In this document: piece after piece, positions 17,185 through 25,536 of the stretch | How the letters are laid out: the number at the start of each line of letters is the position of its first letter | How positions within the stretch are numbered: the stretch's first letter is position 1 | DNA from: Pseudoalteromonas sp. NC201 | GTDB lineage: Bacteria; Pseudomonadota; Gammaproteobacteria; Enterobacterales; Alteromonadaceae | Length of the DNA stretch: 64,000 nucleotides | Direction of reading: 5' to 3' | Assembly (NCBI RefSeq): GCF_002850255.1 | Contig: NZ_CP022523.1 | Span: forward strand, 692,486 to 756,485 | Notes under the pieces: generated by a model | What the model was told of the DNA's origin: nothing | The model's database searches: none | Seen by the model: only the letters and a program-made list of their open reading frames with translations | Translations under genes and position numbers: made by a program

Positions 17185-19857
17185 ATGTTATTCAAGCTAT
17201 TAATCCCGCTGTTAGCGTGGTTAATATGGTTTGGTGGCGTTGCATTTGCTACCACGGATCATCAATTTAACTTGCCTAAAGCGACTTTGCAGCAGCGTTT
17301 ACTCGATATTGCTGCGCAAAGTGGTTGGCAGTTAAGTGCAGCCGAAATTCCAGATAACATTAGCGTTGAGCAGATAACTGGCCGCTACACCCTCGAACAA
17401 GTCTTGCTCACCAGTTTTCAACAAGCCGCCTACGACTTTTCCCTAGACCCAGAGCAGCAGCGTATTTTTGTGACTCCTAAAAAACTTGAGTCTGCACAAC
17501 ACTTTGAGCGCATTATCGTAACGGGTGTAAGCGGCAAAAACCGTAGCATTTTAAACTCGTCTATTTCAATCACTCAGCTCGCAAGCCTACAACTTGAAAA
17601 ACAAACACCGTATTCCAGTGCAGAAGCGCTTAAAAATATCACCGGCTTTTGGGTTGAAGACTCGGGTGGCGAAACTAACAATAATGTTGCGCCAAGGGGA
17701 CTTAGAGGCGGCGAAGGGTTTAGATTTATTAGCCTGATGGAAGATGGTTTACCCGTGACCTATGACGGTATTTGGGGGGACTTTTTTTTACGTCCAGACT
17801 TAACCCATCAAGCCATTGAAGCGGTGCGGGGCGGCAGTAGCGGTATTTTTACCGTGAACGGGCCTGCGGCAATGGTGAACTATATCGGCAGGCGAGGCTC
17901 AGAAAATCCTTTTAATTTAGTGAAAGTGAGTCAGGGATTGAGCTATGACTACACTCGTTTTGATGGCGTATTTAGCGGAGCGTTGAATGATGAATGGTTT
18001 TATACGGTAGGCGGGTTTTATCGTACTTCCGATGGTATTCGGGAGCCGGGTTATCAAAGCGACTTAGGCGGCCAAGTGAGTGCGCGCATGAGCTGGTTAA
18101 CCGATGCATTTGAGCTTGATTTTAGCTATAAACATTTAAACGATAAAACCAGTTTTTACGCGCCTTTAGTGATGCAAAATAGCGGCGAAATTCGAGAGCT
18201 GGCGAGCCTGCCTTATGACGATGGAACCCTACTGAGCGACGATCTCAGGTCGCTCACCTTCTTCACTCCAGAAGGACGCGTGCAGCGTGACCTAGAAGAC
18301 GCTCAGCAAACACGCCTAAATAGCTACACTTTACTATTTAATACGCCGCTTTTTGAACACGTTAACCTGAGCAATCGTACGCGATTTTCAAGCCTAAACA
18401 ATGATTTGTATACCTTAATGAATTTGGGCAACCAAACCATAGTCGACGCCACAAGCCGATTACAACACGCTGATATCACCGAATTTAAACGCCACTTTGC
18501 AAATAGCGCATTGCGCCCTCGATACTTACGTTATTCAGATAACACTTTAGTTGCCAACCCTGCAACGCTTAATGGTAATGGTCTCGTGACCGCTAGTTAT
18601 CCTTTATATTCACGTTACAGGCAACAGCAGCTGGTAAATCATTTTAGTGTGGACTATCTCGACGCGCAGTGGTCACTGACCCTCGGCCATATTTACGCTC
18701 GAAGTGATTTCGACGAGTTACCACTAGATAAATGGCTTGGCGCGTTACTAACGGATGTAAAGCATCAACCAGAACGGCTGGACATCGTACTGGTTGATGG
18801 GCAAGAAAATGTGATTGCCAATTTTACCGAGCAAGGTTTTTTATCTTACGCCGGTCCCGTTTATTTAAGCGGTAGCGGCTTGTCTCAATCACATTCGCTG
18901 TATGCCAATATTGACTGGCAGCTCACTGAAAACCTTAGAGTTGATTTGGCACTTCGTAATGAACATCTGAATCTCACCAGCACGCTACTTGAAGGGGTAA
19001 AGTCGTACACCGACTCATCAAAAGCCACTTATTCTCACTACCTCCCGGCTACCACTTTACGTGATTCCTTTACGCAAAATGCGCTCAGTATTGGCGCAAA
19101 TTACCAAATCGGCGACGCTATGGCGATATTTGCACGTTATTCCGACGCCTTTGAAATGCCACGGCTCATTAATTACGGCAATGGCCGCGGGTGGGCTAAA
19201 AGTGAAGAGGAGCGCGTACAACAAGACTTTGGCCAACCTATTCGCTTGGCGTTAGGTGAAGTTGGACTACGTTATCAAACCGCTGATTGGCAGTTTAGTG
19301 GCGCGTTATTTGAGACCAAATTTGATCCGCTCCCGCTCACGGTGTATCGCGGTGCGGCTACGACTCAACAAGCCGTTTCAATCAATACCCAAACACGAGG
19401 GTTGGAGTTCGAATTTGACTATCAATATAGTCCGGCCTTGCAGTTTAGAGCGATAGGTGTGTGGCAAGACGCTGGGTTTTACGGCATTCCTAAGCAATTG
19501 CCACAAAGCGAATTTAATGGCAATCAAATAACGCGAACGCCGGAGTTACAACTACGACTGACGCCGGAATACAAAGCTGGACCTATTACCGCGGCTATCA
19601 CCTGGTCGTATGTTGGTAAGCGCTATTCGGATATCGCCAATCGGTTTGCCTTACCGGCCTATCAAACATGGGACTTATTTACCGAGTTGGCAATTAATGA
19701 ACAGCTCAGCGCACAGCTTGAGGTTAAAAACCTCACCAATGCTTTGGGGCTAACTGAGGGCAATCCTAGGGATGATTTAAGCCACCAAGAGGCCATCTTT
19801 TACGCTAGACCCATTTTTGGTCGCACCATCAAACTTTCGTTAAGTTATCAGTTTTAA
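17185..19857 (+). CDS. TonB-dependent transducer with STN signalling domain
   Basis: An 890-residue outer-membrane receptor. The signal peptide (about 1-22) is followed by an STN domain (about 25-105; FNLPKATLQQRLLDIAAQSGW). It continues with a TonB box (FERIIVTG), a plug containing GFWVEDSGGETNNN and APRGLRGGEGF, and a barrel ending in LSLSYQF. STN domains transmit ligand occupancy to FecR-type regulators, and both partner genes lie immediately upstream. It is a paralogue of the STN-less receptor at 7599. The family resembles receptors near chitin genes in Alteromonadales, so the ligand is probably a chitooligosaccharide, though iron chelates cannot be excluded. Confidence 0.92.
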   Translation: MLFKLLIPLLAWLIWFGGVAFATTDHQFNLPKATLQQRLLDIAAQSGWQLSAAEIPDNISVEQITGRYTLEQVLLTSFQQAAYDFSLDPEQQRIFVTPKKLESAQHFERIIVTGVSGKNRSILNSSISITQLASLQLEKQTPYSSAEALKNITGFWVEDSGGETNNNVAPRGLRGGEGFRFISLMEDGLPVTYDGIWGDFFLRPDLTHQAIEAVRGGSSGIFTVNGPAAMVNYIGRRGSENPFNLVKVSQGLSYDYTRFDGVFSGALNDEWFYTVGGFYRTSDGIREPGYQSDLGGQVSARMSWLTDAFELDFSYKHLNDKTSFYAPLVMQNSGEIRELASLPYDDGTLLSDDLRSLTFFTPEGRVQRDLEDAQQTRLNSYTLLFNTPLFEHVNLSNRTRFSSLNNDLYTLMNLGNQTIVDATSRLQHADITEFKRHFANSALRPRYLRYSDNTLVANPATLNGNGLVTASYPLYSRYRQQQLVNHFSVDYLDAQWSLTLGHIYARSDFDELPLDKWLGALLTDVKHQPERLDIVLVDGQENVIANFTEQGFLSYAGPVYLSGSGLSQSHSLYANIDWQLTENLRVDLALRNEHLNLTSTLLEGVKSYTDSSKATYSHYLPATTLRDSFTQNALSIGANYQIGDAMAIFARYSDAFEMPRLINYGNGRGWAKSEEERVQQDFGQPIRLALGEVGLRYQTADWQFSGALFETKFDPLPLTVYRGAATTQQAVSINTQTRGLEFEFDYQYSPALQFRAIGVWQDAGFYGIPKQLPQSEFNGNQITRTPELQLRLTPEYKAGPITAAITWSYVGKRYSDIANRFALPAYQTWDLFTELAINEQLSAQLEVKNLTNALGLTEGNPRDDLSHQEAIFYARPIFGRTIKLSLSYQF

Positions 19858-19966
19858 GCGACACCGCTATTATTCGAGCAATTCTATTCCTTGACTTAAA
19901 GTGAACTTGAAGTTGTATGCTCCTCTTAACCGAATGACAGTGACCAAACGATAAGAGGCAGAGGCA

Positions 19967-20482
19967 ATGCAAAATAGCTTAGATAAAATCGTCAATGACA
20001 TTAAAGCCAGCTGGAGCGGGCTAAATTCAAGCACCACAGTAACTGTACGTGAATTGTTAAGCGAACTTACTCAGTCTCCACCGCACGAGCCTTGGCTTGC
20101 GAGCATTATGCGTGAAAGACTGGCATCAAAAACACTCTACCAAGACCCTGAATATGGTTTTATGCTGCTAGTCCATGCCGAAGAAAAGGGCACGTACCGC
20201 CCGCCCCATGATCACGGCGCAGGTTGGGTATTTTATGCCGTGCAATCTGGCGAAATGGAAATGACAACTTACAAACCCATCACCACCGCAAGCGGTGAAA
20301 CCCACCTTGTATCTCGAGGAACAGACACGCTCAAAGCCGGCGATTGCCGAGTGTTTCTACCCGGCGATATCCACGACACCCGCTGCTTAACAGATAACTT
20401 CGTTCAATATCGTTTAACCAGTTGTGACTTTAAAGAAGAGAAACGCTCAGGACGGATGATCCAGTATTTGAGTGAGGTGTAG
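19967..20482 (+). CDS. Cupin protein, thiol-dioxygenase-like
   Basis: A 171-residue single-domain cupin. The first cupin motif is visible as PPHDHGAGWVFYAVQSGEMEM and the second as GDCRVFLPGDIHDTRC. The HDH pair, a Glu and the later His are plausible Fe(II) ligands, as in cysteine or 3-mercaptopropionate dioxygenase relatives. The substrate is unknown. It follows the TonB transducer by 109 bp on the same strand. The last 121 bp (from 20362 to the stop) recur with about 93% identity at 26665-26785, beside an IS1111-type element. Confidence 0.8.
   Translation: MQNSLDKIVNDIKASWSGLNSSTTVTVRELLSELTQSPPHEPWLASIMRERLASKTLYQDPEYGFMLLVHAEEKGTYRPPHDHGAGWVFYAVQSGEMEMTTYKPITTASGETHLVSRGTDTLKAGDCRVFLPGDIHDTRCLTDNFVQYRLTSCDFKEEKRSGRMIQYLSEV
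20362..20482 (+). repeat. 121-bp direct repeat, copy A (3' end of cupin gene)
   Basis: By manual alignment this segment matches 26665-26785 with nine mismatches in 121 bp. Similarity starts at CGGCGATATCCACGACACC and stops at the TAG in both copies. The two copies bracket 6.2 kb of accessory DNA. Confidence 0.85.
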
Positions 20483-20638
20483 TGGTTTGCAATAACTCAA
20501 GGCGATAGTGGGTTTAATTTTAATAATGTTGAAAAGAGTTTAGCCCAAATCTAGGCTGACAGTCACCGATTGAAAAACGGATAACCGTCAGGTCAAGTCT
20601 GAGCTAGTACACACTATTTTACCGAAAACTAAAAAAAC

Positions 20639-20665
20639 GCCTCAGAAGCCCTCTGAGGCATTTTT
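20639..20665. terminator. Bidirectional terminator after the cupin gene
   Basis: The stem GCCTCAGA / TCTGAGGC (8 bp, AGCCC loop) is followed by ATTTTTG and preceded by AAAAAAAC. It can therefore stop transcription from the cupin side and, in reverse, from the minus-strand gene ending at 20758. Confidence 0.8.
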
Positions 20666-20757
20666 GCATGTTCAAGTGCTAGCCATTGGGTGTTGTTGTA
20701 GGTGATATGAGCATTAAAGGCGTTTCGAAACGTTTCTAAGTCACCTGCGTCTATCAA

Positions 20758-21678
20758 TTAGTTTAGTTTAAGCATCTTTTTCATCGCAGCAATAACAGCA
20801 TTCATTTTTTCATCCTTATCTTCTTTCCGTGATACTTCATATTTACTGAACTTATCCTTGTAATCAAAGTCGTGCAGGTTTGCATGTATTATCTCGCGAA
20901 CTGGTATGCTGATTAAAAACTTGTTTAAGTTCACAGGCTCATAATCATTATCTAATTTATCCTCTAGCTCGCCCTCTAATTCCCCCTCTAGTTCATCAAA
21001 CTCTTCTGTGAATTCATTCTCTAATTCCGTGAACTCGTGTTCTAGTTCGTCCCATACAGGTTCGTAGTTTGTGACGATTTCAAGTCGGTTCTCTTCTTTA
21101 CTTCTGTAACCACTACGAAATGGTAGAACCATAATATCGTTTAAGTGCGTACCTCCTGTGAAAGCGTAACCTATGTATACTTTGCCATTTGATAACGTAA
21201 AGGCAATTGGTAGGCCAAAGTCCCAACTCTGGTAAAAAATAGAAGTAAACTCTGGAGAGTCGTCTGTGTGAGCTATTTTTCTGAAAGCCAAGGCACGAAC
21301 ATATTGACGAGACTCTCCTGTTAATCTGGTTGCACAAAACATGAGTAAAGATGGAATGAAAAAAGACAAAACTAATGCTACTAAAGCAATTTGCGCTAAA
21401 TTGACACCATAGAGTGGAAAATAGACTTGGGGGAAAGCTTCTCTAACAATGCTCATAATCCCATGTGTAAGTAGTCCACCTTGATTCTGAAAGCAATCCA
21501 AAAAGTATAAAATGATAGTTGCCGATATCATAAAAATAGCCCCCCATACAGCGGAGTTCAAAAATGTATGATAACCATCAGATTTACAGAACTTTGGGTT
21601 CGTTAAATGACAGCGGATGCAAAATACGTAGCCGATAATGGTAACTAGTAGTACTAATAAAATAGTGGGTTTTATCAT
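20758..21678 (-). CDS. Hypothetical membrane protein with acidic coiled region
   Basis: A 306-residue protein that I do not recognise. It has three hydrophobic segments: residues 5-22, about 38-60 (VWGAIFMISATIILYFL) and about 92-115 (LAQIALVALVLSFFIPSLLMF). A soluble domain (YQSWDFGLPIAFTLSNGKVYIGY) resembles domains in proteins of mobile islands, and a strongly acidic repeat (ELEHEFTELENEFTEEFDEL) follows at about 205-245. The last 60 residues are charged. AAGGAT lies upstream of the ATG. It is separated from the upstream gene by a terminator-like hairpin. Its place in the accessory segment suggests island cargo. Confidence 0.6.
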   Translation of the reverse strand: MIKPTILLVLLVTIIGYVFCIRCHLTNPKFCKSDGYHTFLNSAVWGAIFMISATIILYFLDCFQNQGGLLTHGIMSIVREAFPQVYFPLYGVNLAQIALVALVLSFFIPSLLMFCATRLTGESRQYVRALAFRKIAHTDDSPEFTSIFYQSWDFGLPIAFTLSNGKVYIGYAFTGGTHLNDIMVLPFRSGYRSKEENRLEIVTNYEPVWDELEHEFTELENEFTEEFDELEGELEGELEDKLDNDYEPVNLNKFLISIPVREIIHANLHDFDYKDKFSKYEVSRKEDKDEKMNAVIAAMKKMLKLN

Positions 21679-21699
21679 AGAAATCCTTGCACTTTAAGA

Positions 21700-21732
21700 A
21701 CCAAAAAGGGAGCTTCATGCTCCCTTTTTGGT
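21700..21732. terminator. Strong bidirectional terminator
   Basis: A perfect 14-bp stem (ACCAAAAAGGGAGC / GCTCCCTTTTTGGT) with a 5-base loop lies between two minus-strand genes, so the downstream membrane gene probably has its own promoter or depends on readthrough. Confidence 0.8.
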
Positions 21733-21752
21733 CAATATCAAGAACGAGCTAA

Positions 21753-22049
21753 TTAAGCCCGCTCTTTTTCAGCCTTTCTTAGCGATCTTATTTGCTGCTT
21801 AACAACATCACTCTCTCGGAACGATTTTTCATCAACGTGAAAAGACCCATCTCTTCGTGAAAGGACGTGTATTTCAGCGTTCTTACTCTCATCAATCCCT
21901 GGTGCTAGAAACTGCTTAATGGATTGTATAATCTCACCCATACCCAACCTCCTATAACCAGTTAAAATCAACTGGGTGGCGCATTTTAACGCCTCTCCAT
22001 CTATAGTCAAGGTCACAATTGACCTGCTGTCAACTATCCTCGACTCCAT
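21753..22049 (-). CDS. Small hypothetical protein, start codon within a palindrome
   Basis: A 98-residue predicted cytoplasmic protein (MESRIVDSRSIVTLTIDGEAL...), rich in charged residues with an Arg/Lys/Glu C-terminal helix (SDVVKQQIRSLRKAEKERA). No family was recognised. The ATG at 22047-22049 lies in the arm of a perfect 20-bp inverted repeat (22045-22087), and the only plausible ribosome site (AGGAAA) is at its loop side. A GTG at 22094 gives a longer frame but would translate through the palindrome. The arrangement suggests autoregulation by DNA binding or by RNA hairpin occlusion. Confidence 0.55.
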   Translation of the reverse strand: MESRIVDSRSIVTLTIDGEALKCATQLILTGYRRLGMGEIIQSIKQFLAPGIDESKNAEIHVLSRRDGSFHVDEKSFRESDVVKQQIRSLRKAEKERA

Positions 22050-22087
22050 TGTAATATAGTTTCCTATGGAAACTATATTACAATGGA
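22045..22087. promoter_or_regulatory. Perfect 20-bp palindrome over a start codon
   Basis: TCCATTGTAATATAGTTTCC is followed by TAT and its exact reverse complement. The right part of the minus-strand transcript would fold with the ribosome site and start codon in the stem. It could be a dimeric repressor operator or a translational switch. Confidence 0.75.
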
Positions 22088-22187
22088 TACCCACCCATAT
22101 CTATGGGCAATGTCTTACATACAACGTAAGACCGTGTCATTTATTAATCCAGTTTAAAATACACTTTTAGCCCTAATCCATAAGCAG

Positions 22188-22242
22188 GAAAATAAGTGAT
22201 ACCCATCACTATAATAATTAGTGGTGGGTGTCAGCGATTTGC
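22188..22242 (+). repeat. 55-bp direct repeat, copy 1, with internal hairpin
   Basis: It contains CCCATCACTA ... TAGTGGTGGG, a 10-bp inverted repeat with one G-U type mismatch, and ends in GTCAGCGATTTGC. It differs from the copy at 22809 in three positions. Confidence 0.8.
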
Positions 22243-22808
22243 CCAAGTTTTTTCTCAACAGCAGCAAATTTGCTTGAGGAGTCAGTGTGATGTCGGGAGT
22301 GCCCTTTCTTTTGCATACTTGTTCTTTGGGCATCAAAGAAAAGTATGTCGTAGCCCATGGATGGGCGTCGAAACCAGTCAGGAGGACGGGCTGACTTAAC
22401 TCATCGTCTCGAGTCTTTTGGAAAAATCACCTTCCATGGTACGTATCAAAGCGCATCCATGCGCTCCTCGTTCATTCTTTTTAAACGACGAAAAAGAACG
22501 AACCAAGAAAACGTAGCCCCAGCATCACACTTAATCCTCAAATCCTAAGCCGATATAGTGCAACCGTCTTGTAAGGCACGTCCATGATGCCAGACAAGAC
22601 TTGGCCGACATCCTGTCGGCACATTGCATATCAGCTTATGCTTTTCGGGTGTGATGGAGGGGGAATAAGTTGCTTGTAAGATCTTCTACGATTTTTACGA
22701 TGAAGCTGTTTGCAAGGGTTACAAAAACTATCAGCATAGCCTCCTAATTAGCTGTGCGGATAGCTTTGTGGGAGATGTATGGACTCCTCCCCCTTATCGG
22801 GAGCAAGA

Positions 22809-22863
22809 GAAAATAAGTGACCCCCATCACTATAGTAATTAGTGGTGGGTGTCAGCGATTTGC
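22809..22863 (+). repeat. 55-bp direct repeat, copy 2, with internal hairpin
   Basis: Same orientation and length as the copy at 22188. The internal palindrome is conserved (CCCATCACTA / TAGTGGTGGG), suggesting that the structure matters. Confidence 0.8.
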
Positions 22864-22946
22864 TTTTAAGCGACCATAGCCAATTACACGCTAAGGACAA
22901 ACCACATCAGAAACGATATCAATGTTGATTTGTGTCTTTGACATGA

Positions 22947-23309
22947 TTATTTCTTCTCCACGATAATTGCGGTGATTGTTGTATCACCAACATTTTTAAC
23001 TTGATGTTCCCATTGGTCATGCCACATCACGTAGCCATCCGGGATCTCCAAGGTTATGTCTTTTTCATTCGTTGTTATCGTCGCCTTGCCACCTTTTTCG
23101 AAGTAAACAGTCTCAGCATTGTGTTTATGCCAGTTATCCTGTTCCCCTGGTTTGAGTGTCATTTTAAGTACAGTAACCTCTTCGTTCTCTAGCAGTAGTT
23201 GATATTGGTTTGGAGATGCAATGTGTGCAGCCTCGACCTTCGTGTCTTGTGCAAACGCATTTCCAAACAATAGGACTGAAGTAACAGCAGTAAATACAAC
23301 CTTTTTCAT
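22947..23309 (-). CDS. Periplasmic single-domain cupin
   Basis: A 120-residue exported protein with a signal peptide MKKVVFTAVTSVLLFGNAFA. The cupin core follows: MTLKPGEQDNWHKHNAETVYFEKGG (metal-ligand pattern H-x-H ... E) and PDGYVMWHDQWEHQV. It is the last gene of a three-gene minus-strand operon (mdaB-like, redoxin, cupin) with gaps of only 8-9 bp. Its role in that operon may be binding or oxidation of the same toxic organic that induces it, which is inference. An AGGAA site precedes the ATG. Confidence 0.82.
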   Translation of the reverse strand: MKKVVFTAVTSVLLFGNAFAQDTKVEAAHIASPNQYQLLLENEEVTVLKMTLKPGEQDNWHKHNAETVYFEKGGKATITTNEKDITLEIPDGYVMWHDQWEHQVKNVGDTTITAIIVEKK

Positions 23310-23317
23310 AGGAATTC

Positions 23318-23860
23318 CTATTTATGCATACCACGAATAGGGTAGTTGTTTGCAGGATTTCGTATCCAACCTAAGCCACTAATCAATGACTGAAGTTCAG
23401 GTCTTACAAACGGGTTGTTTGAAATATCTACTACGTGAACTTTTCCTTCATTATTGACAACAAATAGCCCCGGCTCAGCAAATGGATGATCAGTTTCTTC
23501 AGGCGATCTTGGAGCTGATATAAACAACCCAAGTTCTTGCATTTGTTCAACAGTAAGACCGTATGCGATAGGGAAAGTCACATTAAGTCTTTCCATATGA
23601 CTTTCGAGTTGTTCTTTACTGTCACCAGAAACGGCTATCAAATCTACGCCTGTTTGAGCGAGTTGGTCTTTCGCACTTTCTAACTGGTTTAAGTAGCGAG
23701 TACAAAGTGGGCAATGCTGCCCTCGGTAAACAACAACCATCTTCCAATCCAAACCATTTTCAAGCGTAGACAACTTTTTAATATCACCACTTAGAAGTTT
23801 GGTTTCAATTGCAGGAAAGTCTGAACCTGCATGAAGCTTATTGGTATAATCAATGCTCAT
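23318..23860 (-). CDS. Peroxiredoxin-like (AhpC/TSA superfamily) protein
   Basis: A 180-residue thioredoxin-fold protein without a signal peptide. The active-site segment is VVVYRGQHCPLCTRYLNQLE, a CPLC pair rather than the typical peroxiredoxin PxxxTxxC. The body (LIAVSGDSKEQLESHMERLNVTFPIAYGL) matches the redoxin family, and the C-terminal P-x-R-G-M-HK tail is conserved among relatives. It probably reduces peroxides or disulfides in the cytoplasm. It is the middle gene of the HxlR-linked operon. Confidence 0.85.
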   Translation of the reverse strand: MSIDYTNKLHAGSDFPAIETKLLSGDIKKLSTLENGLDWKMVVVYRGQHCPLCTRYLNQLESAKDQLAQTGVDLIAVSGDSKEQLESHMERLNVTFPIAYGLTVEQMQELGLFISAPRSPEETDHPFAEPGLFVVNNEGKVHVVDISNNPFVRPELQSLISGLGWIRNPANNYPIRGMHK

Positions 23861-23869
23861 GACTGTTCC

Positions 23870-24466
23870 TTAAAAATGCTTGTTAATGTGCGTTTCGAAA
23901 CGTTTGAAGTCGTTTTCAACATCTGCGTTTTTCATCACATCAAAGCACGCAAATGTTTCCATTGGCTTCATTCCAAAGAACTTGAAGTTCATGTGCATAG
24001 GGAACATTAAATCGTCGATTGATTTCCCATCGAAGAATTCTTCTGGATCATTAAAGGCTTCTTCCGGCGCATTAAAGGTGAGAGACATCATGTATTTGGT
24101 GTTGGTTAACGTGCCGCCCTTACCATAGTTTTTCTTTGGTGATTCTGCTGTGCGACCGTCGCCAACACATAAAGCTCCTCCCATGCCTGCTGTGTATACT
24201 TCATCCATATACTTTTTGAATGACCAAGACACGCCCATCCAATTGCTTGGTGTTTGCAAAAATACAATGTCTGCCCATTGATGAAGTGCTAATTGCTCCT
24301 CCACATCGTACCCGTCACTCATTGTTACTACGCGCGTGTTATAACCTTTATCTTCCAGCATGGTTATTGCCTTATCAATCAAGGCTGCATTTAGCTTACC
24401 TTCAGAGAATGGGTAATATTGGTGGGCATTAATAATTAATACGTTTTTAAGATCAGTAGTGCTCAT
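23870..24466 (-). CDS. mdaB: NAD(P)H quinone oxidoreductase, MdaB family
   Basis: A 198-residue flavodoxin-fold protein. It opens with [25 protein letters not shown], has the flavin-contact segment [28 protein letters not shown], and ends in the typical [21 protein letters not shown] region of MdaB. It performs two-electron reduction of quinones, avoiding semiquinone stress. It is first gene of the operon and is divergent from the hxlR regulator at 24610, with paired repeats in the shared promoter region. This is a common arrangement for quinone- or electrophile-sensing regulators. Confidence 0.88.
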   Translation of the reverse strand: MSTTDLKNVLIINAHQYYPFSEGKLNAALIDKAITMLEDKGYNTRVVTMSDGYDVEEQLALHQWADIVFLQTPSNWMGVSWSFKKYMDEVYTAGMGGALCVGDGRTAESPKKNYGKGGTLTNTKYMMSLTFNAPEEAFNDPEEFFDGKSIDDLMFPMHMNFKFFGMKPMETFACFDVMKNADVENDFKRFETHINKHF

Positions 24467-24609
24467 AAAACAACTCCAAACTAAATTTCAGCAAAAATAA
24501 GTAAGAGAGACACTCTCCTACTCAATCAATGTGTGGTATATTTTAGTAACCTGATTTAAGTTATCAATTAGTATACTTTTAGTAACCTAGTTGTTTTTTA
24601 GGAAAACTG
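24467..24609. promoter_or_regulatory. Divergent promoter region with paired TTTTAGTAACCT repeats
   Basis: Two identical 12-mers, TTTTAGTAACCT, occur at 24541 and 24577, 36 bp apart, between the mdaB operon and hxlR. Spaced direct repeats upstream of an HxlR regulator are plausible operator half-sites for two dimers. Confidence 0.55.
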
Positions 24610-24966
24610 ATGGAAAGTGTCGTAAAAACAGACAGTAAAGGTAGAAAAAAAGTTTTAAATGCATGCACTGAACCCTGTGCTATCGAAAAAGGCATGCGTT
24701 TAATTGGCGGAAAGTGGAAAGGTTCCATTATTTATCACCTTAAAGATGAACCTGTAAGGTTTAATGACTTAACCCGTATGCTTGGCGGTGCCAGCAAAAA
24801 AATGGTCGACCAACGCCTAAAGGAACTAGAAAGTGAAGGGATGGTTCGTAGAAAAGTGATAAGTGACAGACCTGTCGCTGTAACTTATGAATTAACCGAT
24901 TTTGGCAAAACCGCACTGAGTATTTTAGATGAACTCAGGATCTGGTCAGAGTCCCATCAAATTTAA
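24610..24966 (+). CDS. HxlR family winged-helix regulator
   Basis: A 118-residue protein with the HxlR signature. C-x3-CAIEKGMRLIGGKWKGSIIYHL carries the N-terminal Cys, followed by RFNDLTRMLGGASKKMVDQRLKELESEGMVRRKV and VTYELTDFGKTAL. Members often sense quinones, aldehydes or thiol-reactive compounds through this Cys. It is divergent from the mdaB-redoxin-cupin operon, which it probably represses. There are two additional N-terminal cysteines (NACTEPCAIE). The stop is followed by an acpH remnant and then a terminator at 25181. Confidence 0.9.
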   Translation: MESVVKTDSKGRKKVLNACTEPCAIEKGMRLIGGKWKGSIIYHLKDEPVRFNDLTRMLGGASKKMVDQRLKELESEGMVRRKVISDRPVAVTYELTDFGKTALSILDELRIWSESHQI

Positions 24967-24977
24967 CAGTAGCTACT

Positions 24978-25172
24978 TTGAATTATTTAGCACAGCCCAA
25001 TGCAGATTCTTATTTTGGAAATCTGCTTGGCGATTTTGGCGGAACAAGGCATGTAAAAAACTTGCCACTCACAGTGAAAAAGGCATTGGATAATCATTAT
25101 CTAGTCGATAAATTTATAGATAACCATACAAAAATAACTGACATATATGGACGCTCAGCTGCTGTCAAGTAA
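24978..25172 (+). pseudogene. acpH: Truncated ACP phosphodiesterase (AcpH) remnant
   Basis: The 64-residue frame starts MNYLAQPNADSYFGNLLGDFGG and continues to YLVDKFIDNHTKITD. This matches the N-terminus of acyl-carrier-protein phosphodiesterase (MNYLAH...LLGNLLGDF...VDxFTDxH), normally about 190 residues. It stops shortly after the first helix bundle. A TTG start lacks a clear ribosome site, and the expected His after MNYLA is Gln. It is most likely a decayed fragment left by rearrangement in this accessory segment. Confidence 0.6.
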
Positions 25173-25180
25173 TACTCATC

Positions 25181-25220
25181 CAACAAGGTTGTTTTAACAG
25201 CCTTGTTGCTTCTTTTATTT
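25181..25220 (+). terminator. Terminator downstream of hxlR
   Basis: A 13-bp stem CAACAAGGTTGTT / AACAGCCTTGTTG (one G-U pair) with a 2-base loop is followed by a T-rich run (CTTCTTTTATTT). Confidence 0.8.
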
Positions 25221-25454
25221 ATCTCTCATTTACTATTTGTATGTATTGATAAACAGTCACTTTGAGTCACCCTAAATAAGGTGCTGCTCTGACATATATT
25301 CGGGCTTAACTGACTTTCAGCGCCCCTAATGAGTTTCGAACCTAGCCACCCAAAAAGTAGAATACACCCACGCGGCATTGAATGCCTTGCCTATAACGGG
25401 TTTAACTAGGTAGGTTTGACCTTTTGTTCATCGTTATGTTTACAGCAATGAGAA

Positions 25455-25528
25455 TATGGCTATCAAGGGCTCATAAACACCCACTCGGGCTCGAGGCCCT
25501 TGTCACGACCGGGCTCCTTAATAGCCAT
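25455..25528 (-). ncRNA. Candidate seekRNA/bridge RNA of the IS1111-type element
   Basis: Directly downstream of the transposase (minus orientation) is a 74-base structured segment. The outer stem ATGGCTATcAAGG / CCTTaATAGCCAT encloses further GC-rich complementarity (GGGCTC, GGCTCGAGGCC). IS1111-type elements are known to carry a structured guide RNA in the non-coding region downstream of the transposase gene. The match here is positional and structural only; exact RNA ends and guide loops were not determined. Confidence 0.45.
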
Positions 25529-25536
25529 AATTTGAG

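Larger units (their letters stand above)
22095..22946. other. Non-coding accessory stretch with 55-bp direct repeats and hairpins
   Basis: I see no supported gene in 850 bp. Two 55-bp direct repeats (22188-22242 and 22809-22863, three mismatches) bound 566 bp rich in inverted repeats. Examples are CATACTT-g-TTCTTTG / CAAAGAAAAGTATG around 22315-22350 and GCCGACA / TGTCGGC near 22601-22620. The short reading frames here overlap the palindromes and look non-coding. It may be a non-autonomous mobile or REP-like element. Confidence 0.5.

Noticed and set aside
22196..22548. Plus-strand frames in the repeat-bounded non-coding block
   Set aside because: They run through hairpins and a direct repeat, have no ribosome sites, and their translation shows no domain.
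22188..22863. Two-unit CRISPR array
   Set aside because: There are only two repeats, separated by 566 bp, with no regular spacers and no cas genes.
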